Assembly (NCBI RefSeq): GCF_030506285.1
Contig: NZ_CP119422.1
Coordinates: forward strand, 5,319,501 to 5,383,500
Direction of reading: 5' to 3'
Length of the DNA stretch: 64,000 bases
Source: Catalinimonas niigatensis
Lineage (GTDB): Bacteria > Bacteroidota > Bacteroidia > Cytophagales > Cyclobacteriaceae
The notes beneath the pieces were generated by a model. The model was not told the origin of the DNA, made no database searches, and was given only the letters and a program-made list of their open reading frames with translations. This document shows positions 43,671 to 53,061 of this stretch, piece by piece. A program made the position numbers and the translations under genes. Every line of letters begins with the position of its first letter. The stretch's first letter is position 1.

Positions 43671-44033
43671 AGGAAGATAGTTTTGTGAGATTTACTCAAT
43701 TTTTGTGCCTGAAGTCGGCTATATAATTTGGTGATTGAGTGATTTTTGTCTTTTTAGCAGTATATATATTTTAGGGAGAGCTGAAAACCTAATAATAGGT
43801 GTCGAGGAAATTTTGATTAGTAGTTGTCAACAGAATCATTTCATTTAACTTATCACCAGGTTGGGCATGAATTCCCCTATTAGTCAAATGAATGGAATAG
43901 TTCGATTATTTTCTGTTATACTACAACAAATAAGAAAAGGTGGGGTAAAAAGCGAAGCTTCATGTATTTATTTTGAATGGATTTTAGCAACAAGTTTTCT
44001 TTGTCAAACCGAAGGGAGTATTTATGAACGGCC
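43671..44033. other. Intergenic region, no gene supported
   Basis: About 360 bp between the start of the lipoprotein gene and the terminator of the ferritin-like gene. A 78-codon ORF (43861-44097) runs into that terminator and has no recognisable features, so I leave it out. Confidence 0.35.
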
Positions 44034-44078
44034 TAAAAAAACGCTGCCCACATATAGCCTGGCTATTATGGACAGCGT
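44034..44078 (-). terminator. Rho-independent terminator for the DUF892 gene
   Basis: ACGCTGCCCA (44041-44050) pairs with TGGACAGCGT (44069-44078) with one mismatch, and TAGCC/GGCTA forms an inner stem. The A-run at 44034-44041 is a T-tract on the minus strand. It lies about 40 bp past the stop codon of the gene at 44120-44602. Confidence 0.82.
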
Positions 44079-44119
44079 CATTAACAAAGTGCTATAAAAC
44101 GATTGGTTGGTCTATAAAT

Positions 44120-44602
44120 TTATAAAGCAGCCTCGTTTATTTTTTCAATAGCGAGATCATTTAGCTTTTCGTCAGCATCTTTCTCTTCTTCTAAAGTAGC
44201 TTGCAGTAGTTCTGCAATCTCAGCATGACCCAGCATTTTAGCGTAGTGAAAAGCGGTACCATATCCGGCAATTTCATAATGTTCTACGCGCTGTGCGTTG
44301 GCGATCAAACCGGCATCCATCACTTCCTTATCGGCACCTTCGCTGATAAAATCCTTAGCCTCATTGATGATACCTTCTATGGCTTTGCATTTTTCTCCTT
44401 TGGGATTAACACCTAGTTTGTCACACGCCTTTTTCAATCTCTCTTGTTGGCCTTTGGTTTCTTCCAAATGCTCTTTAAAAGCCTTCTTCAGCTTAGCATT
44501 GCTCGCCTTCTTCTCCATTTCAGGCAAAGCAGCTATGATCTGAGTCTCTGCACTATACAAATCCTGTAATTGATGCTCGAATAAATCTTCTAAATTTTTC
44601 AT
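44120..44602 (-). CDS. DUF892 (YciF-type) ferritin-like protein
   Basis: A 160-aa four-helix protein of the YciE/YciF family. Diiron-type ligands are visible in LYSAETQIIAALPEM (Glu), LEETKGQQERL (Glu and, with the preceding H, His), VEHYEIAGYGTAFHYAKMLG (E-x2-H-type) and LQATLEEEKDADEKL. YciF proteins are stress-induced and ferritin-like; an iron or peroxide role is likely but unproven. It is monocistronic with a strong terminator. Confidence 0.9.
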   Translation of the reverse strand: MKNLEDLFEHQLQDLYSAETQIIAALPEMEKKASNAKLKKAFKEHLEETKGQQERLKKACDKLGVNPKGEKCKAIEGIINEAKDFISEGADKEVMDAGLIANAQRVEHYEIAGYGTAFHYAKMLGHAEIAELLQATLEEEKDADEKLNDLAIEKINEAAL

Positions 44603-44912
44603 GTTTATTTAGGTTAAGTTCTAACAGCCTAACCCTTTACCATCTTGATGCCAAGATAGAAAACAGCAACAATCTGCCTAAAAGGAAAATTTGAGCTTAT
44701 GTACAGGGGGAATTCTCTGCTCATCGCAGAAAATATTTCCTCAAAGTCTGGAAGAAATTTCACTGTGGTGTCAAATTATTATTCTGATTATACCAAATGA
44801 ACATCTACCTTAGATCCCTATTTTGTAAAGCGCAAATTGTCGGCTAAATTACTTTTTCATAAGCACACATGATGCATATTGCAACTCACGGAATATGCTT
44901 ACCCTTAATTTA
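44603..44912. other. Divergent intergenic region
   Basis: About 310 bp between the DUF892 gene and the DUF2911 gene, A/T-rich. It must hold promoters for both, but no box stands out: TATTTTG at about 44819 is one base short of the consensus spacing. No repeat or RNA gene is seen. Confidence 0.3.
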
Positions 44913-45497
44913 ATGAAGATGAAAAAAACTGTATTGTATCTCATTTTACTTGCGATATTTGTTCAACGAGTACATGCTCAAGACCTGAGAGGTATAGACA
45001 AAAGTCCGATGGATATGGCTTATTTTCCGGATGATTTTGCCCATGACATCCGTTTTGCTCCTGAAAAGCTGGAATTTGACCGAGCCATCATCAGGGTAGT
45101 GTATAGCAGGCCTGCTAAAAACGGAAGAGAAGTGTTCGGCAATATGGTACCCTATGGTGAGGTATGGCGTGTAGGAGCCAATGAAGCACCAGAAATCAAG
45201 TTTTATGAAGACGTAAGCCTCAATGGGAAAAAGATAAAAGCCGGGTCCTATGCTTTGCTAGCCATAGCAGGAGAAAAGGAGTGGATATTGATTCTAAGCA
45301 AGGATGTAGATCAATGGGGTGCCTACAGCTATGATAAGAAGGACGATGTGCTCAGGGTAAAAGCGTCTGTCACCCAGCTTAGTAATCCTATTGAAAATTT
45401 CACGATACAATTTGAAGGGAAGGGTAAAGGTAAAAAAGAAGGTATCATGAAACTTGCCTGGGACCAGACTTTGGTAGAACTGCCATTTACTTTTTGA
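44913..45497 (+). CDS. DUF2911 family exported protein
   Basis: About 194 aa. Possible starts lie at 44895, 44913 and 44919; I prefer 44913, which gives a standard signal peptide (MKMKKTVLYLILLAIFVQRVHAQ). The body matches DUF2911: IRVVYSRPAKNGREVFGNMVPYGEVWRVGANEAPEI, then GKKIKAGSYALLAIAGEKEWILIL and the late FTIQFEG and AWDQTLVELPF. Members are secreted Bacteroidota proteins of unknown function. Monocistronic. Confidence 0.88.
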   Translation: MKMKKTVLYLILLAIFVQRVHAQDLRGIDKSPMDMAYFPDDFAHDIRFAPEKLEFDRAIIRVVYSRPAKNGREVFGNMVPYGEVWRVGANEAPEIKFYEDVSLNGKKIKAGSYALLAIAGEKEWILILSKDVDQWGAYSYDKKDDVLRVKASVTQLSNPIENFTIQFEGKGKGKKEGIMKLAWDQTLVELPFTF

Positions 45498-45594
45498 CAT
45501 AATTGCTACTCTGTCAAACCCTCATTAGATTGTTATAAAATATAAAAATGCTTGATTCTTTTTGGTTTGATAGCATCAGCTATTAACAAAAATA

Positions 45595-46494
45595 CTATCT
45601 GATATTTAGATTACCTTTTCTGAAAGCTTCTGCCAGGGCCATTGGCACATCTGCTTCGGCAGCGATCACATCGGCTCGGGCTTTCTGGGATTTAGCTTTC
45701 ATTTCCTGCTCTGAGGCTACTGCCATTGCTCTTTTTTCTTCAGCTTTGGCCTTAGCTACCCTCAGATCGGCTGAAGCCTGATCTATCATCAGTTTGGCAC
45801 CAATGTTTTCTCCCACATCTACATCAGCGATATCCACCGATAAAATACTGAAAGCTGTACCTGCATCCAGGCCACGTTCAAGGATTTTTTTGGAGATATG
45901 ATCAGGGTTTTCCAGAATAATTGCGTAAGAGCGGGCAGAGCCTATGGTATTGACAATGCCTTCTCCTACCCTGGCCAGAATGGTATCCTCACCGGCACCT
46001 CCCACCAATTGTTGTATATTGGCCCTTACCGTCACCCTGGCTCTGACGATCAGCTGAATTCCATCACCAGCCACACCAGCAATGGAGGGGGTATCAATAA
46101 TTTTGGGAGTAACCGATGTTTGTACTGCTTCCAGTACATTTCTGCCTGCCAGATCAATAGCAGTTGCCTGCTTGAAGGTAAGGGGAATATTGGCTTTATC
46201 CGCTATGATCATGGCCTTGACCACCAGGGGTACGTTGCCCCCTGCCAGATAGTGAGTTTCTAATTCATCCGAGGTAACGTCGCTAAGACCGGATTTACTA
46301 GCCAGTATCATGGCATTCGCAATCGTGCTGGGCGGCACTCTGCGTATCCTCATGAATGTCAGATTTAACAGCTTTACATTTACGCCGGAAAAGACAGCAG
46401 GAATCCAGATATTGATTGGTAGTATGTAGAAAAGAAGCATGATGCCGATGATCACTGCTCCTATGATAATTAAAATACTGAAAGGTCCATCCAT
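45595..46494 (-). CDS. floA: Flotillin-like protein FloA (UPF0365)
   Basis: A 299-aa membrane scaffold protein thought to organise lipid-raft-like microdomains. One membrane helix ([21 protein letters not shown]) is followed by the SPFH-like domain ([61 protein letters not shown]) and a Lys/Glu/Ala-rich coiled coil (about 235-290). It ends [15 protein letters not shown], whereas FloA usually continues about 30 residues past this FRxGNL motif. So the C-terminus looks trimmed. No NfeD gene is next to it. Confidence 0.92.
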   Translation of the reverse strand: MDGPFSILIIIGAVIIGIMLLFYILPINIWIPAVFSGVNVKLLNLTFMRIRRVPPSTIANAMILASKSGLSDVTSDELETHYLAGGNVPLVVKAMIIADKANIPLTFKQATAIDLAGRNVLEAVQTSVTPKIIDTPSIAGVAGDGIQLIVRARVTVRANIQQLVGGAGEDTILARVGEGIVNTIGSARSYAIILENPDHISKKILERGLDAGTAFSILSVDIADVDVGENIGAKLMIDQASADLRVAKAKAEEKRAMAVASEQEMKAKSQKARADVIAAEADVPMALAEAFRKGNLNIR

Positions 46495-47171
46495 GTAGGT
46501 AATATTAGTTAGGGAGGTGTTGGCTATTTGTGCAGGTTAAAGCTATAGGATATCAGGGAGATTACCTACCAAGTCGTTTGTAATTTGTCATACATTTCAA
46601 ATCTTACTACTTACGTTGTGCCTATAAGTATTCTCTGAATCTTTCTACGTCCATTAACATTAGAACTGTCATTTCTATCTTCTATTCATTGAGATAAGAC
46701 TGATGGCTAAGAAGCTACATTCATTTATATTTAACTGTGTTGTAACTTCATAAAAATCATACATTTTTTAGGAGTAGTATATGTAAACAGTATACATGAG
46801 TATAAAACTAAAGATGATCGCCCTAATTTCATCAAAGCTACTGACCGTAAGCTGCTGATTACCGCAGCTTGATCAATTCAGAATAGCCTGCTTCAAGACT
46901 GACAACCATGTTTATCGCCTTTATATGCTACTAATATGCTTACTTCTGAAAACATCTGTGTATCCCTATCAAAGTATTTCTTTGTCCAGCAAACAGAATT
47001 GATTCTCTTCTAAATAATAAATTAACCATATTTCTTTGCTCTTTGTGAGCTTTTCACTATTCTAAGAAGTTCTAATGACAAACTTCTTTATGTTTTCTAT
47101 TTGAATCCCTAAGCCCTGAAGTGAGCTAGTTTGAAAAGAAGAGCCTCATATTATATTTAAGATCAACACGC
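46495..47171. other. 677-bp intergenic region
   Basis: A long A/T-rich gap before the histidine kinase gene. A small hairpin AAGCTGC/GCAGCTT (46849-46870) is the only structure of note. No ORF over 60 codons with plausible composition, no RNA gene family and no repeat is recognised. Confidence 0.35.
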
Positions 47172-48314
47172 ATGGACGCAGCAGATATCATTGAACAGGA
47201 AAAAGATAACATTATTCAACAGTGGATAGAAAGTGTAGAGACAGAAATCCCTCATTCTCAGAATTACGAAGAACCTACCATTATGAACAGCGTTCCCGAA
47301 CTTCTGGATGCCTTGATAAAGGCGATACGTTCCAGGGATGTCAGTCATCTGGCAACTAAAGGGGCTGTACATGGCAAACAAAGGGCTCCCTTTCCGGAAT
47401 ATTCATTGCGCCATGTCATCAAAGAGTACCGCTTGCTTAAGAGAACACTTTTTAGCGTTCTGGATGCGTATCCTAAAAGTAATGAGAGCCTGGAACGAGA
47501 TATTGTCATGTACGTCATTGATGAGGCAGTAGAACAAGCTAGTGAAGCCTTTTATCAGTTTAGGATGGCCGAAGATACTTCAGATAAAGAGAAAGTGGAA
47601 AACTTACTGGTACAGATGAAAGACCAGGATAACCTTCGGGATCAGTTTATCGCTGCACTGTCTCATGATATCCGTAATCCTCTCAATAATACGCTATCAG
47701 CGGTAGCACTGCTCGAGAACAGACTGTCAAGTGCAGATGACGAACTCGTGCACAAATTGCTAAATGTGATTAAGCTTAGCATGGATAAAGGCAATGCCTT
47801 GATCAATAATTTGCTAAATGTAAGTCTTATTCAGGCAGGAGAGCATTTACCTATTTACCGCGAAGAAGGTGACCTTCTCAAGGAAATTAAAGAGTCTGTC
47901 AACAGTTTGAGCCCTGACATACAGTCAAGGGTTAATATTTACCATCATCAGACAGAAATCTCAGGCTACTGGGATATAAAAGCATTATGCCGGGCTATTG
48001 ATAACCTGATTTCTAATGCACTTAAGCACGGTGATCCCAAAAAAGAGATCAACATTAGGTTTAATCAGGATGAACAGCAGACCAGCATTGAAGTGCATAA
48101 CCATAACAATGGTAAACCAATTCCTGAAGAAAAGCAGAAAGAACTGTTTGACCTTTACTATCGTGATTCACCTAGTAAGTCGCGAGGATGGGGGCTGGGG
48201 CTAACGTTGGTAAAAGGTATTGTAGATGCCCACAATGGTGAAGTAAAAGTACACAGTACTGAAGAAAAAGGCACTGCTTTTATCCTCATTCTTCCCAACT
48301 GGAAAGAAGAATAG
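47172..48314 (+). CDS. Soluble sensor histidine kinase with RsbRD N-terminal domain
   Basis: A 380-aa kinase with no membrane segment. Residues about 5-135 resemble the RsbRD globin-like sensor (IEQEKDNIIQQWIESVETEI, LRHVIKEYRLLKRTLFSVLD). HisKA follows with the phospho-accepting H165 in ALSHDIRNPL, then HATPase_c with the N box (AIDNLISNALKHG), and the G boxes SRGWGLGLTLVKGIVDAHNG. It autophosphorylates and would pass phosphate to an unlinked response regulator, as no regulator gene is adjacent. Confidence 0.92.
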   Translation: MDAADIIEQEKDNIIQQWIESVETEIPHSQNYEEPTIMNSVPELLDALIKAIRSRDVSHLATKGAVHGKQRAPFPEYSLRHVIKEYRLLKRTLFSVLDAYPKSNESLERDIVMYVIDEAVEQASEAFYQFRMAEDTSDKEKVENLLVQMKDQDNLRDQFIAALSHDIRNPLNNTLSAVALLENRLSSADDELVHKLLNVIKLSMDKGNALINNLLNVSLIQAGEHLPIYREEGDLLKEIKESVNSLSPDIQSRVNIYHHQTEISGYWDIKALCRAIDNLISNALKHGDPKKEINIRFNQDEQQTSIEVHNHNNGKPIPEEKQKELFDLYYRDSPSKSRGWGLGLTLVKGIVDAHNGEVKVHSTEEKGTAFILILPNWKEE

Positions 48315-48429
48315 AAAATATTCATACTTTTTTTATTTGTACTGCAATCACCATGACAAACCATTAATCAAGAGTATGCTGCGCAGTTTTTATGCCTAAA
48401 AAATATCGGCATGCCCTTGATCAAATTTT

Positions 48430-49092
48430 TTACTTACATGTCAGTACAAATATAACGGACAATGGATTTTGGGTATGTGGATGCACTGGTTCATGTAGGT
48501 TTTCTATGGTGAGATGACAATCTTCAAACAGCTCTTTCCATTCCTGCATACTTCGCTGGTACCAGGCATAAGGTTCCACAAAGTCATCAGGAAGCCCCTG
48601 CCATACATCAGGCTCCCAACCTTGTGGCATTACCTCAGGGTGTAAGCTTTGGATAATGAGTTTGCCTTTAGGAATCAAATGATTACGCAGGCTACACAAT
48701 AATTCAGCAGCACCTTCTTTGGTGAAGAGGGCAAAATTAAGCACAATACCCTCAAAAGGCGTTCCTTCAATGGCTGAGCTTTGTATGATATTTTCATAAC
48801 TCAGGCATTGATAATTACCCTGCCCTTTGTCTTGTGCTAATTTTATGAGCATTTCACTGCCATCCACTCCCCGGTATTCCCTGCCTGCTTCGTTCATTCT
48901 ACGCACCAGCCAACCTTCTCCACAGCCCACATCAAGCATCCGTTTAGTTGGGAGTGATTGCAGTACCTCTACGATGGATTGATTAGTGACCAAACGCCGA
49001 CTTTCCAGCTTTTCTTCATCAATCAATGTATTCCAGCGATGTGCGTTGAGGTTCCAACTACGAAGCACAGAAGATTCTGGAGGTGATTTCAT
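48430..49092 (-). CDS. Class I SAM-dependent methyltransferase
   Basis: A 220-aa protein with motif I RMLDVGCGEGWLVRRM at about 54-69 and the acidic end of strand 2 (YRGVDGSEMLI), then FEGIVLNFALFTKEGAAELL for motifs II and III. It fits Methyltransf_11/12-type enzymes. Its substrate is unknown: proteins, lipids and small molecules are all possible. It converges on the histidine kinase and is monocistronic. Confidence 0.88.
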   Translation of the reverse strand: MKSPPESSVLRSWNLNAHRWNTLIDEEKLESRRLVTNQSIVEVLQSLPTKRMLDVGCGEGWLVRRMNEAGREYRGVDGSEMLIKLAQDKGQGNYQCLSYENIIQSSAIEGTPFEGIVLNFALFTKEGAAELLCSLRNHLIPKGKLIIQSLHPEVMPQGWEPDVWQGLPDDFVEPYAWYQRSMQEWKELFEDCHLTIENLHEPVHPHTQNPLSVIFVLTCK

Positions 49093-49570
49093 AAGTAAGT
49101 GAACTAAGAAATTTGAATAAGTTAAAGTTAAACTATTTCCGTGAGGAGATGCAGAAACTCATGCTAAAAAGCGTATAAAATCATTGTGAAATGGCTAATC
49201 ACAATCTTGTGATAAAATTCTAATTGTATACCTTCAGTAAGTAGATTGGTTACTTCCCCTGCCTGCCCCAGACATTCAGCCTTCATAGCTGAGTTTTTAA
49301 AACTGCTGGGTACAAATATTGAACTGTAATAAGAAGCGAGCCAGTTCTCAGGAGTTGGATTTTTTCTAAAATGTACTTACAATATTATTCCTCTCCACCA
49401 AACAATCCATTTCTGGCAGGTAGTATTTTACAGTTTACTAATAATGGGTAGTGTTGTCTGTTTTTTTTTGCGAAAAAAGGCTTATCTAGTGAATAGTTGT
49501 AATTTCGTTTGAGACTTTAAATAACCTTATCAGATGAAAGAAGTTAAAAAGTCTTTTGAAGGTAATTTCT
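49093..49570. other. 478-bp intergenic region
   Basis: Divergent gap between the methyltransferase and the YihY gene. A T9 tract (49462-49470) occurs but no stem precedes it. A 29-codon ORF at 49534 overlaps the YihY start in another frame and is not credible. Confidence 0.3.
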
Positions 49571-50518
49571 ATGAAGTTCTTAAAAAAGCAATGGCAGTGG
49601 ATAAAAAACACGATAGTTGGTAAAATTATCGGGGATATTATTAAGGGGTTTGAGCATGACAGCCCTTTACTGTATGGAGCATCAATTGCCTTTTATATGA
49701 TTTTTTCCATGCCAGCTTTACTCATCTTTACTGTAGTAATTGCCGGTACTTTTCTCGGGGAGCAGGCTGCCCAGGGTCAGCTTTTTTATTATATAGAAGA
49801 ATTTGTAGGGAGTGATACTGCGGAGCAGATACAGAATATTATCAAAAATGCTGCGATTGATGAAGCTGGTTATATAGCTAAAGTAGTAGGTATAGCTACG
49901 CTTACTTTTAGTGCCACTACAGTTTTCGTAAATATACAGATAGCGCTGAACGCGATCTGGGGAGTAAGGGCAAAGCCTCAAAAAGGTTGGCTTAAGTTGA
50001 TCATGGACCGGCTTTTTTCTTTTTTAATTGTAATTGTGCTAGGTGTATTATTACTGACCACAACCCTGATAGAAGCACTTTTGGGTAATTTTCGTGATCT
50101 CCTGGTTAGAATTTTCTCTGATTACATTGTGTATCTGATAGAAGTAGTTAGTTCTATCACCAATATTGCTATTGTAACTCTGGTGTTTGCTCTGGTATTC
50201 AAGTTGTTGCCTGATGCTAAAGTTCGGTGGAAAGATGTGTGGGTAGGCTCTATTGTAACGACTATACTTTTCCTGATAGGTAAAGGATTGATTGGTGTAT
50301 ACCTGAGCCAGAGTAATTTGTCATCTACTTATGGGGCAGCCGGATCATTGGTTATTTTACTACTTTGGGTCTACTATTCCGCTGTGATTTTTTTGGTCGG
50401 GGCTGAGTTTACTAAAGCATATTCACTGCGTGTAGGTAAGGAAATCATACCCAAAAAAAATGCAGTTAGAGTGATACGAAAAGAGATTGAGAGAGAAGTG
50501 AAAGAGGTAAATAAATGA
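49571..50518 (+). CDS. YihY/BrkB family inner-membrane protein
   Basis: About 315 aa from MKFLKKQWQWIKNTIVGKI; an in-frame TTG 15 bp earlier is less likely. Six membrane helices with YihY features: SPLLYGASIAFYMIFSMPALL, the VVGIATLTFSATTVFVNIQIALNAIWG block, LLPDAKVRWKDVWVGSIVTTI, and STYGAAGSLVILLLWVYYSAVIFLVGAEF. Once annotated as RNase BN, the family is now treated as membrane proteins of unknown role. Full length. Confidence 0.9.
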   Translation: MKFLKKQWQWIKNTIVGKIIGDIIKGFEHDSPLLYGASIAFYMIFSMPALLIFTVVIAGTFLGEQAAQGQLFYYIEEFVGSDTAEQIQNIIKNAAIDEAGYIAKVVGIATLTFSATTVFVNIQIALNAIWGVRAKPQKGWLKLIMDRLFSFLIVIVLGVLLLTTTLIEALLGNFRDLLVRIFSDYIVYLIEVVSSITNIAIVTLVFALVFKLLPDAKVRWKDVWVGSIVTTILFLIGKGLIGVYLSQSNLSSTYGAAGSLVILLLWVYYSAVIFLVGAEFTKAYSLRVGKEIIPKKNAVRVIRKEIEREVKEVNK

Positions 50519-50694
50519 GCTTAAAAATAGGAAATATACGAGAGTTTGGTTAAAAATTTAATTCAGAAAAAAATGATGATTTTCCGGGCATCCTGTCCTT
50601 CTAACAGGAAAAGGTGCAATCTTCAATTTTTCTTCTTTGAGTTGCAACTTTTTATTTGACAATGCTGTATTAGCAGATATTAACTATATAAAAT

Positions 50695-50856
50695 ATGTTC
50701 GCCATATTGTCCTACTTAGTGCTAGCCCTGTTTTTGGGCGGGTCTCTGTACATTATCGGACTGATGATTTATTTAGTGCTGAAAAAAAAGAATGCACACA
50801 TAAAACCATTGGATCCTAAGGGTGCTAATCATCCTGATTTGCCTAAGGCTGCCTGA
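50695..50856 (+). CDS. Small single-span membrane protein (53 aa)
   Basis: MFAILSYLVLALFLGGSLYI continues into IGLMIYLVLKKKNAH, one long hydrophobic helix followed by a positive-inside KKK, then a soluble tail (HIKPLDPKGANHPDLPKAA). Composition, the positive-inside pattern and a perfect terminator 20 bp after the stop make it a credible gene. No family recognised. Confidence 0.68.
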   Translation: MFAILSYLVLALFLGGSLYIIGLMIYLVLKKKNAHIKPLDPKGANHPDLPKAA

Positions 50857-50876
50857 GATCATATCAAAAGGATGGT

Positions 50877-50905
50877 AAGCGACACTAAAACTGTCGCTTT
50901 TTTTG
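50877..50905 (+). terminator. Rho-independent terminator
   Basis: AAGCGACA (50877-50884) pairs with TGTCGCTT (50892-50899) over 8 bp with a 7-nt loop and is followed by a run of T. It lies 20 bp downstream of the 53-aa membrane protein gene. Confidence 0.88.
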
Positions 50906-51057
50906 TTTTTATGATTATTGCTTCAACTCTTTTATTACTTTTGCCACAGTGTCCCTGACCTGTACCGGAAGTCGAAACTGCGAATCAGGTCCGGCAGCAA
51001 TTGCCATGAAAGGCTTAATTTAGGATTTATAGCATATTTACAAAAACTGATACTTAT

Positions 51058-51510
51058 ATGTACACTGGTCTGCTTCATTTACACTCTGCCCTTCGTTATG
51101 TAGTTCTGATTCTATTGATTATTGCTGTAATTAATGCATTAATGAAGTGGCAGGGTAAGAAAGAATTTAAGCCGGTAGATAAAAAAATCTATCTATTTAC
51201 TTTAATCGCTACCCATACTCAACTGCTGATAGGATTGATCCTCTATTTTGTCAGCCCTATAGTAGATCAGGCATATGCAGATTTTGGCGCTGCAATGAAA
51301 GATGCTATGCTTAGGTTTTGGGCAATGGAACATTTCGCCTTAATGCTGATTGCTATTATACTTATTACCATAGGGTATTCATCCTCTAAAAAAGTGGTGG
51401 ATGCAGTAGTCAAACATAAAAAGATAGCTATATTTTTCCTGCTTGGCTTGGTGCTGATTCTATTTGCTATTCCCTGGCCATTCAGTAATGTAGCCAGACC
51501 TTGGTTTTAG
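51058..51510 (+). CDS. Four-helix membrane protein, cytochrome b-like
   Basis: A 150-aa polytopic protein with four hydrophobic segments: SALRYVVLILLIIAVINALM, IYLFTLIATHTQLLIGLILYF, FWAMEHFALMLIAIILITIGY and IAIFFLLGLVLILFAIPW. Histidines in or near the helices (HLHSALRY, THTQ, MEHFA) could bind haem, as in cytochrome b561-like proteins. The label is often given to such Bacteroidota proteins without biochemical proof. It converges on the CRY-DASH gene. Confidence 0.78.
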   Translation: MYTGLLHLHSALRYVVLILLIIAVINALMKWQGKKEFKPVDKKIYLFTLIATHTQLLIGLILYFVSPIVDQAYADFGAAMKDAMLRFWAMEHFALMLIAIILITIGYSSSKKVVDAVVKHKKIAIFFLLGLVLILFAIPWPFSNVARPWF

Positions 51511-51548
51511 GATAAATATATAAGTAGAGCTCATACGCGTTACCTTTT

Positions 51549-52973
51549 TCAATACATCCACTTATCAAAACTCACCATAGGTTCCGGGTAGTCGGTCCCT
51601 AATCTGATATTTGCACATTCCAGGCGCTGCTTTTTAAGCCTGGCAGGAAAGTGGGCATGTTTTCCTTTTAATTCTGATAATTCAGGTATCCATTGCCGTA
51701 TATATTCCCCCTGAGGGTCATACCGCTGGGCTTGGCTCATGATATTGAAATACCGATCCTCCCGAGGATCGTTTCCTACACCTGCAATATAATTCCAGTT
51801 GCACCAGTTGCTACACGCATCATAATCAACCAGTAGACTCTCAAAATAAGAAGCTCCCCAGGTCCAGTTTACTTGCAGGTCTTTTATCAAAAAACTGGCT
51901 ACATTTTGTCTTCCTCTGTTTGACATAAAGCCACTGCAATTCAATTCACGCATATTTGCATCAATGAAAGGAATTCCTGTTTCTCCCTGCTTCCAGCGTT
52001 CAAATGTAATTGGATTATCATAAGTCTCCAGTACCTTCTGCTGAATTCCTCCTAACTCAAAAATGAGGCTTCCGTATTTTTTGGCAGTAAAACGAAAGAA
52101 ATCCCGCCAGAGAAGTTCAAAGAAGAGCCAATAGGTAGAAGTATTCTTTAGTCTTTCGCGTTCGTACCTTTGAATTTCCTCGTAAATTTTCCTCGGAGAA
52201 AGAGCTCCAATGGATAGCCAGGCTGAAAACTTAGAGGAGTAATCGTCACCTATTAATCCATTTCGGGTCTCTTTATAAGTTTTGAGCAAATCTTTTTTCC
52301 ACAAATAGTCATTGAGCCGCTTTAAACCTTCTGTTTCACCACCATTGAATCGGAGTACAGAACGTTCGTCAAACGGAGGAGGAGCAAGGCCAAGGTCATC
52401 TAGTGAAGGAATATCGCCTACTTTAATACCACTAAAAGCTCCCATTTCTACTGGTCTGGGCAGAGCTTTTCTGATTTTGGTGGTTCGTTCGGCCTCTTTT
52501 CTGAAATGAGTGAAAGTATCAGGTAATCTTTTGATAGGCCAGGGAATATCGTCTAAGTGCAGGAGTGTAGATTGCCAGTTAAGTTCTAAGGAAATACCTT
52601 CATGGTTGAGTTCTTCTTCTACAGCCTGATCTATACGTATCTCTTCCGGCGAGGCTTCTCTACTGGCATAAACTACAGTAGCCATAAGCTCTTTTGCCAA
52701 AGCAGGAATGATTTTCTCCGGCAATCCCTGACGAATGATCAAATCAGAGCCAATTTCTCTCAAATTCTGCCGTAAGTCTTTCAAAGTTTCCAGCAGAAAA
52801 CGACCACGAAAAGAACCAGTTTTGGGCAAACCTATCTCTGTTTGTTGATAATTTCTGGGATCAAAGCAATAAACAGGATAAACCATTTTTGAGTTTTGTA
52901 ATGCTGTAATCAGGTTCACATTATCATGGAGCCTCAGGTCATTCTTGAACCATAGGATGGTATTGCGATGCAT
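51549..52973 (-). CDS. DASH-type cryptochrome / deoxyribodipyrimidine photolyase
   Basis: A 474-aa FAD and blue-light enzyme. The N-terminal photolyase domain starts ILWFKNDLRLHDNVNLITAL and includes VYCFDPRNYQQTE and GSFRGRFLLETLKDLR. The FAD-binding part has YKETRNGLIGDDYSSKFSAWLSIGALSPR, LLWRDFFRFTAKKYGSLIFE and the late WCNWNYIAGVGNDPREDRYFN, the CRY-DASH signature. CRY-DASH proteins repair cyclobutane dimers in single-stranded DNA. The tail is short, as expected. It lies next to the Nth cluster. Confidence 0.93.
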   Translation of the reverse strand: MHRNTILWFKNDLRLHDNVNLITALQNSKMVYPVYCFDPRNYQQTEIGLPKTGSFRGRFLLETLKDLRQNLREIGSDLIIRQGLPEKIIPALAKELMATVVYASREASPEEIRIDQAVEEELNHEGISLELNWQSTLLHLDDIPWPIKRLPDTFTHFRKEAERTTKIRKALPRPVEMGAFSGIKVGDIPSLDDLGLAPPPFDERSVLRFNGGETEGLKRLNDYLWKKDLLKTYKETRNGLIGDDYSSKFSAWLSIGALSPRKIYEEIQRYERERLKNTSTYWLFFELLWRDFFRFTAKKYGSLIFELGGIQQKVLETYDNPITFERWKQGETGIPFIDANMRELNCSGFMSNRGRQNVASFLIKDLQVNWTWGASYFESLLVDYDACSNWCNWNYIAGVGNDPREDRYFNIMSQAQRYDPQGEYIRQWIPELSELKGKHAHFPARLKKQRLECANIRLGTDYPEPMVSFDKWMY

Positions 52974-53061
52974 ATTTTGTTTAATATTAAATTAATAATA
53001 TTAAACATAAACGCGCTTATAAGTGATAAGTTTGTCTTTTTGTGAAGAAGTATTAAGTATT

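Noticed and set aside
43861-44097. 78-codon ORF on the plus strand
   Set aside because: It runs through the minus-strand terminator at 44034-44078 and has no recognisable domain or coding-like composition.
49462-49470. T9 tract as terminator
   Set aside because: No stem-loop precedes it on either strand.
50637-50819. 60-codon ORF overlapping the 53-aa membrane protein
   Set aside because: Its peptide has no hydrophobic or domain pattern, whereas the other frame gives a clear membrane helix ending just before a terminator.
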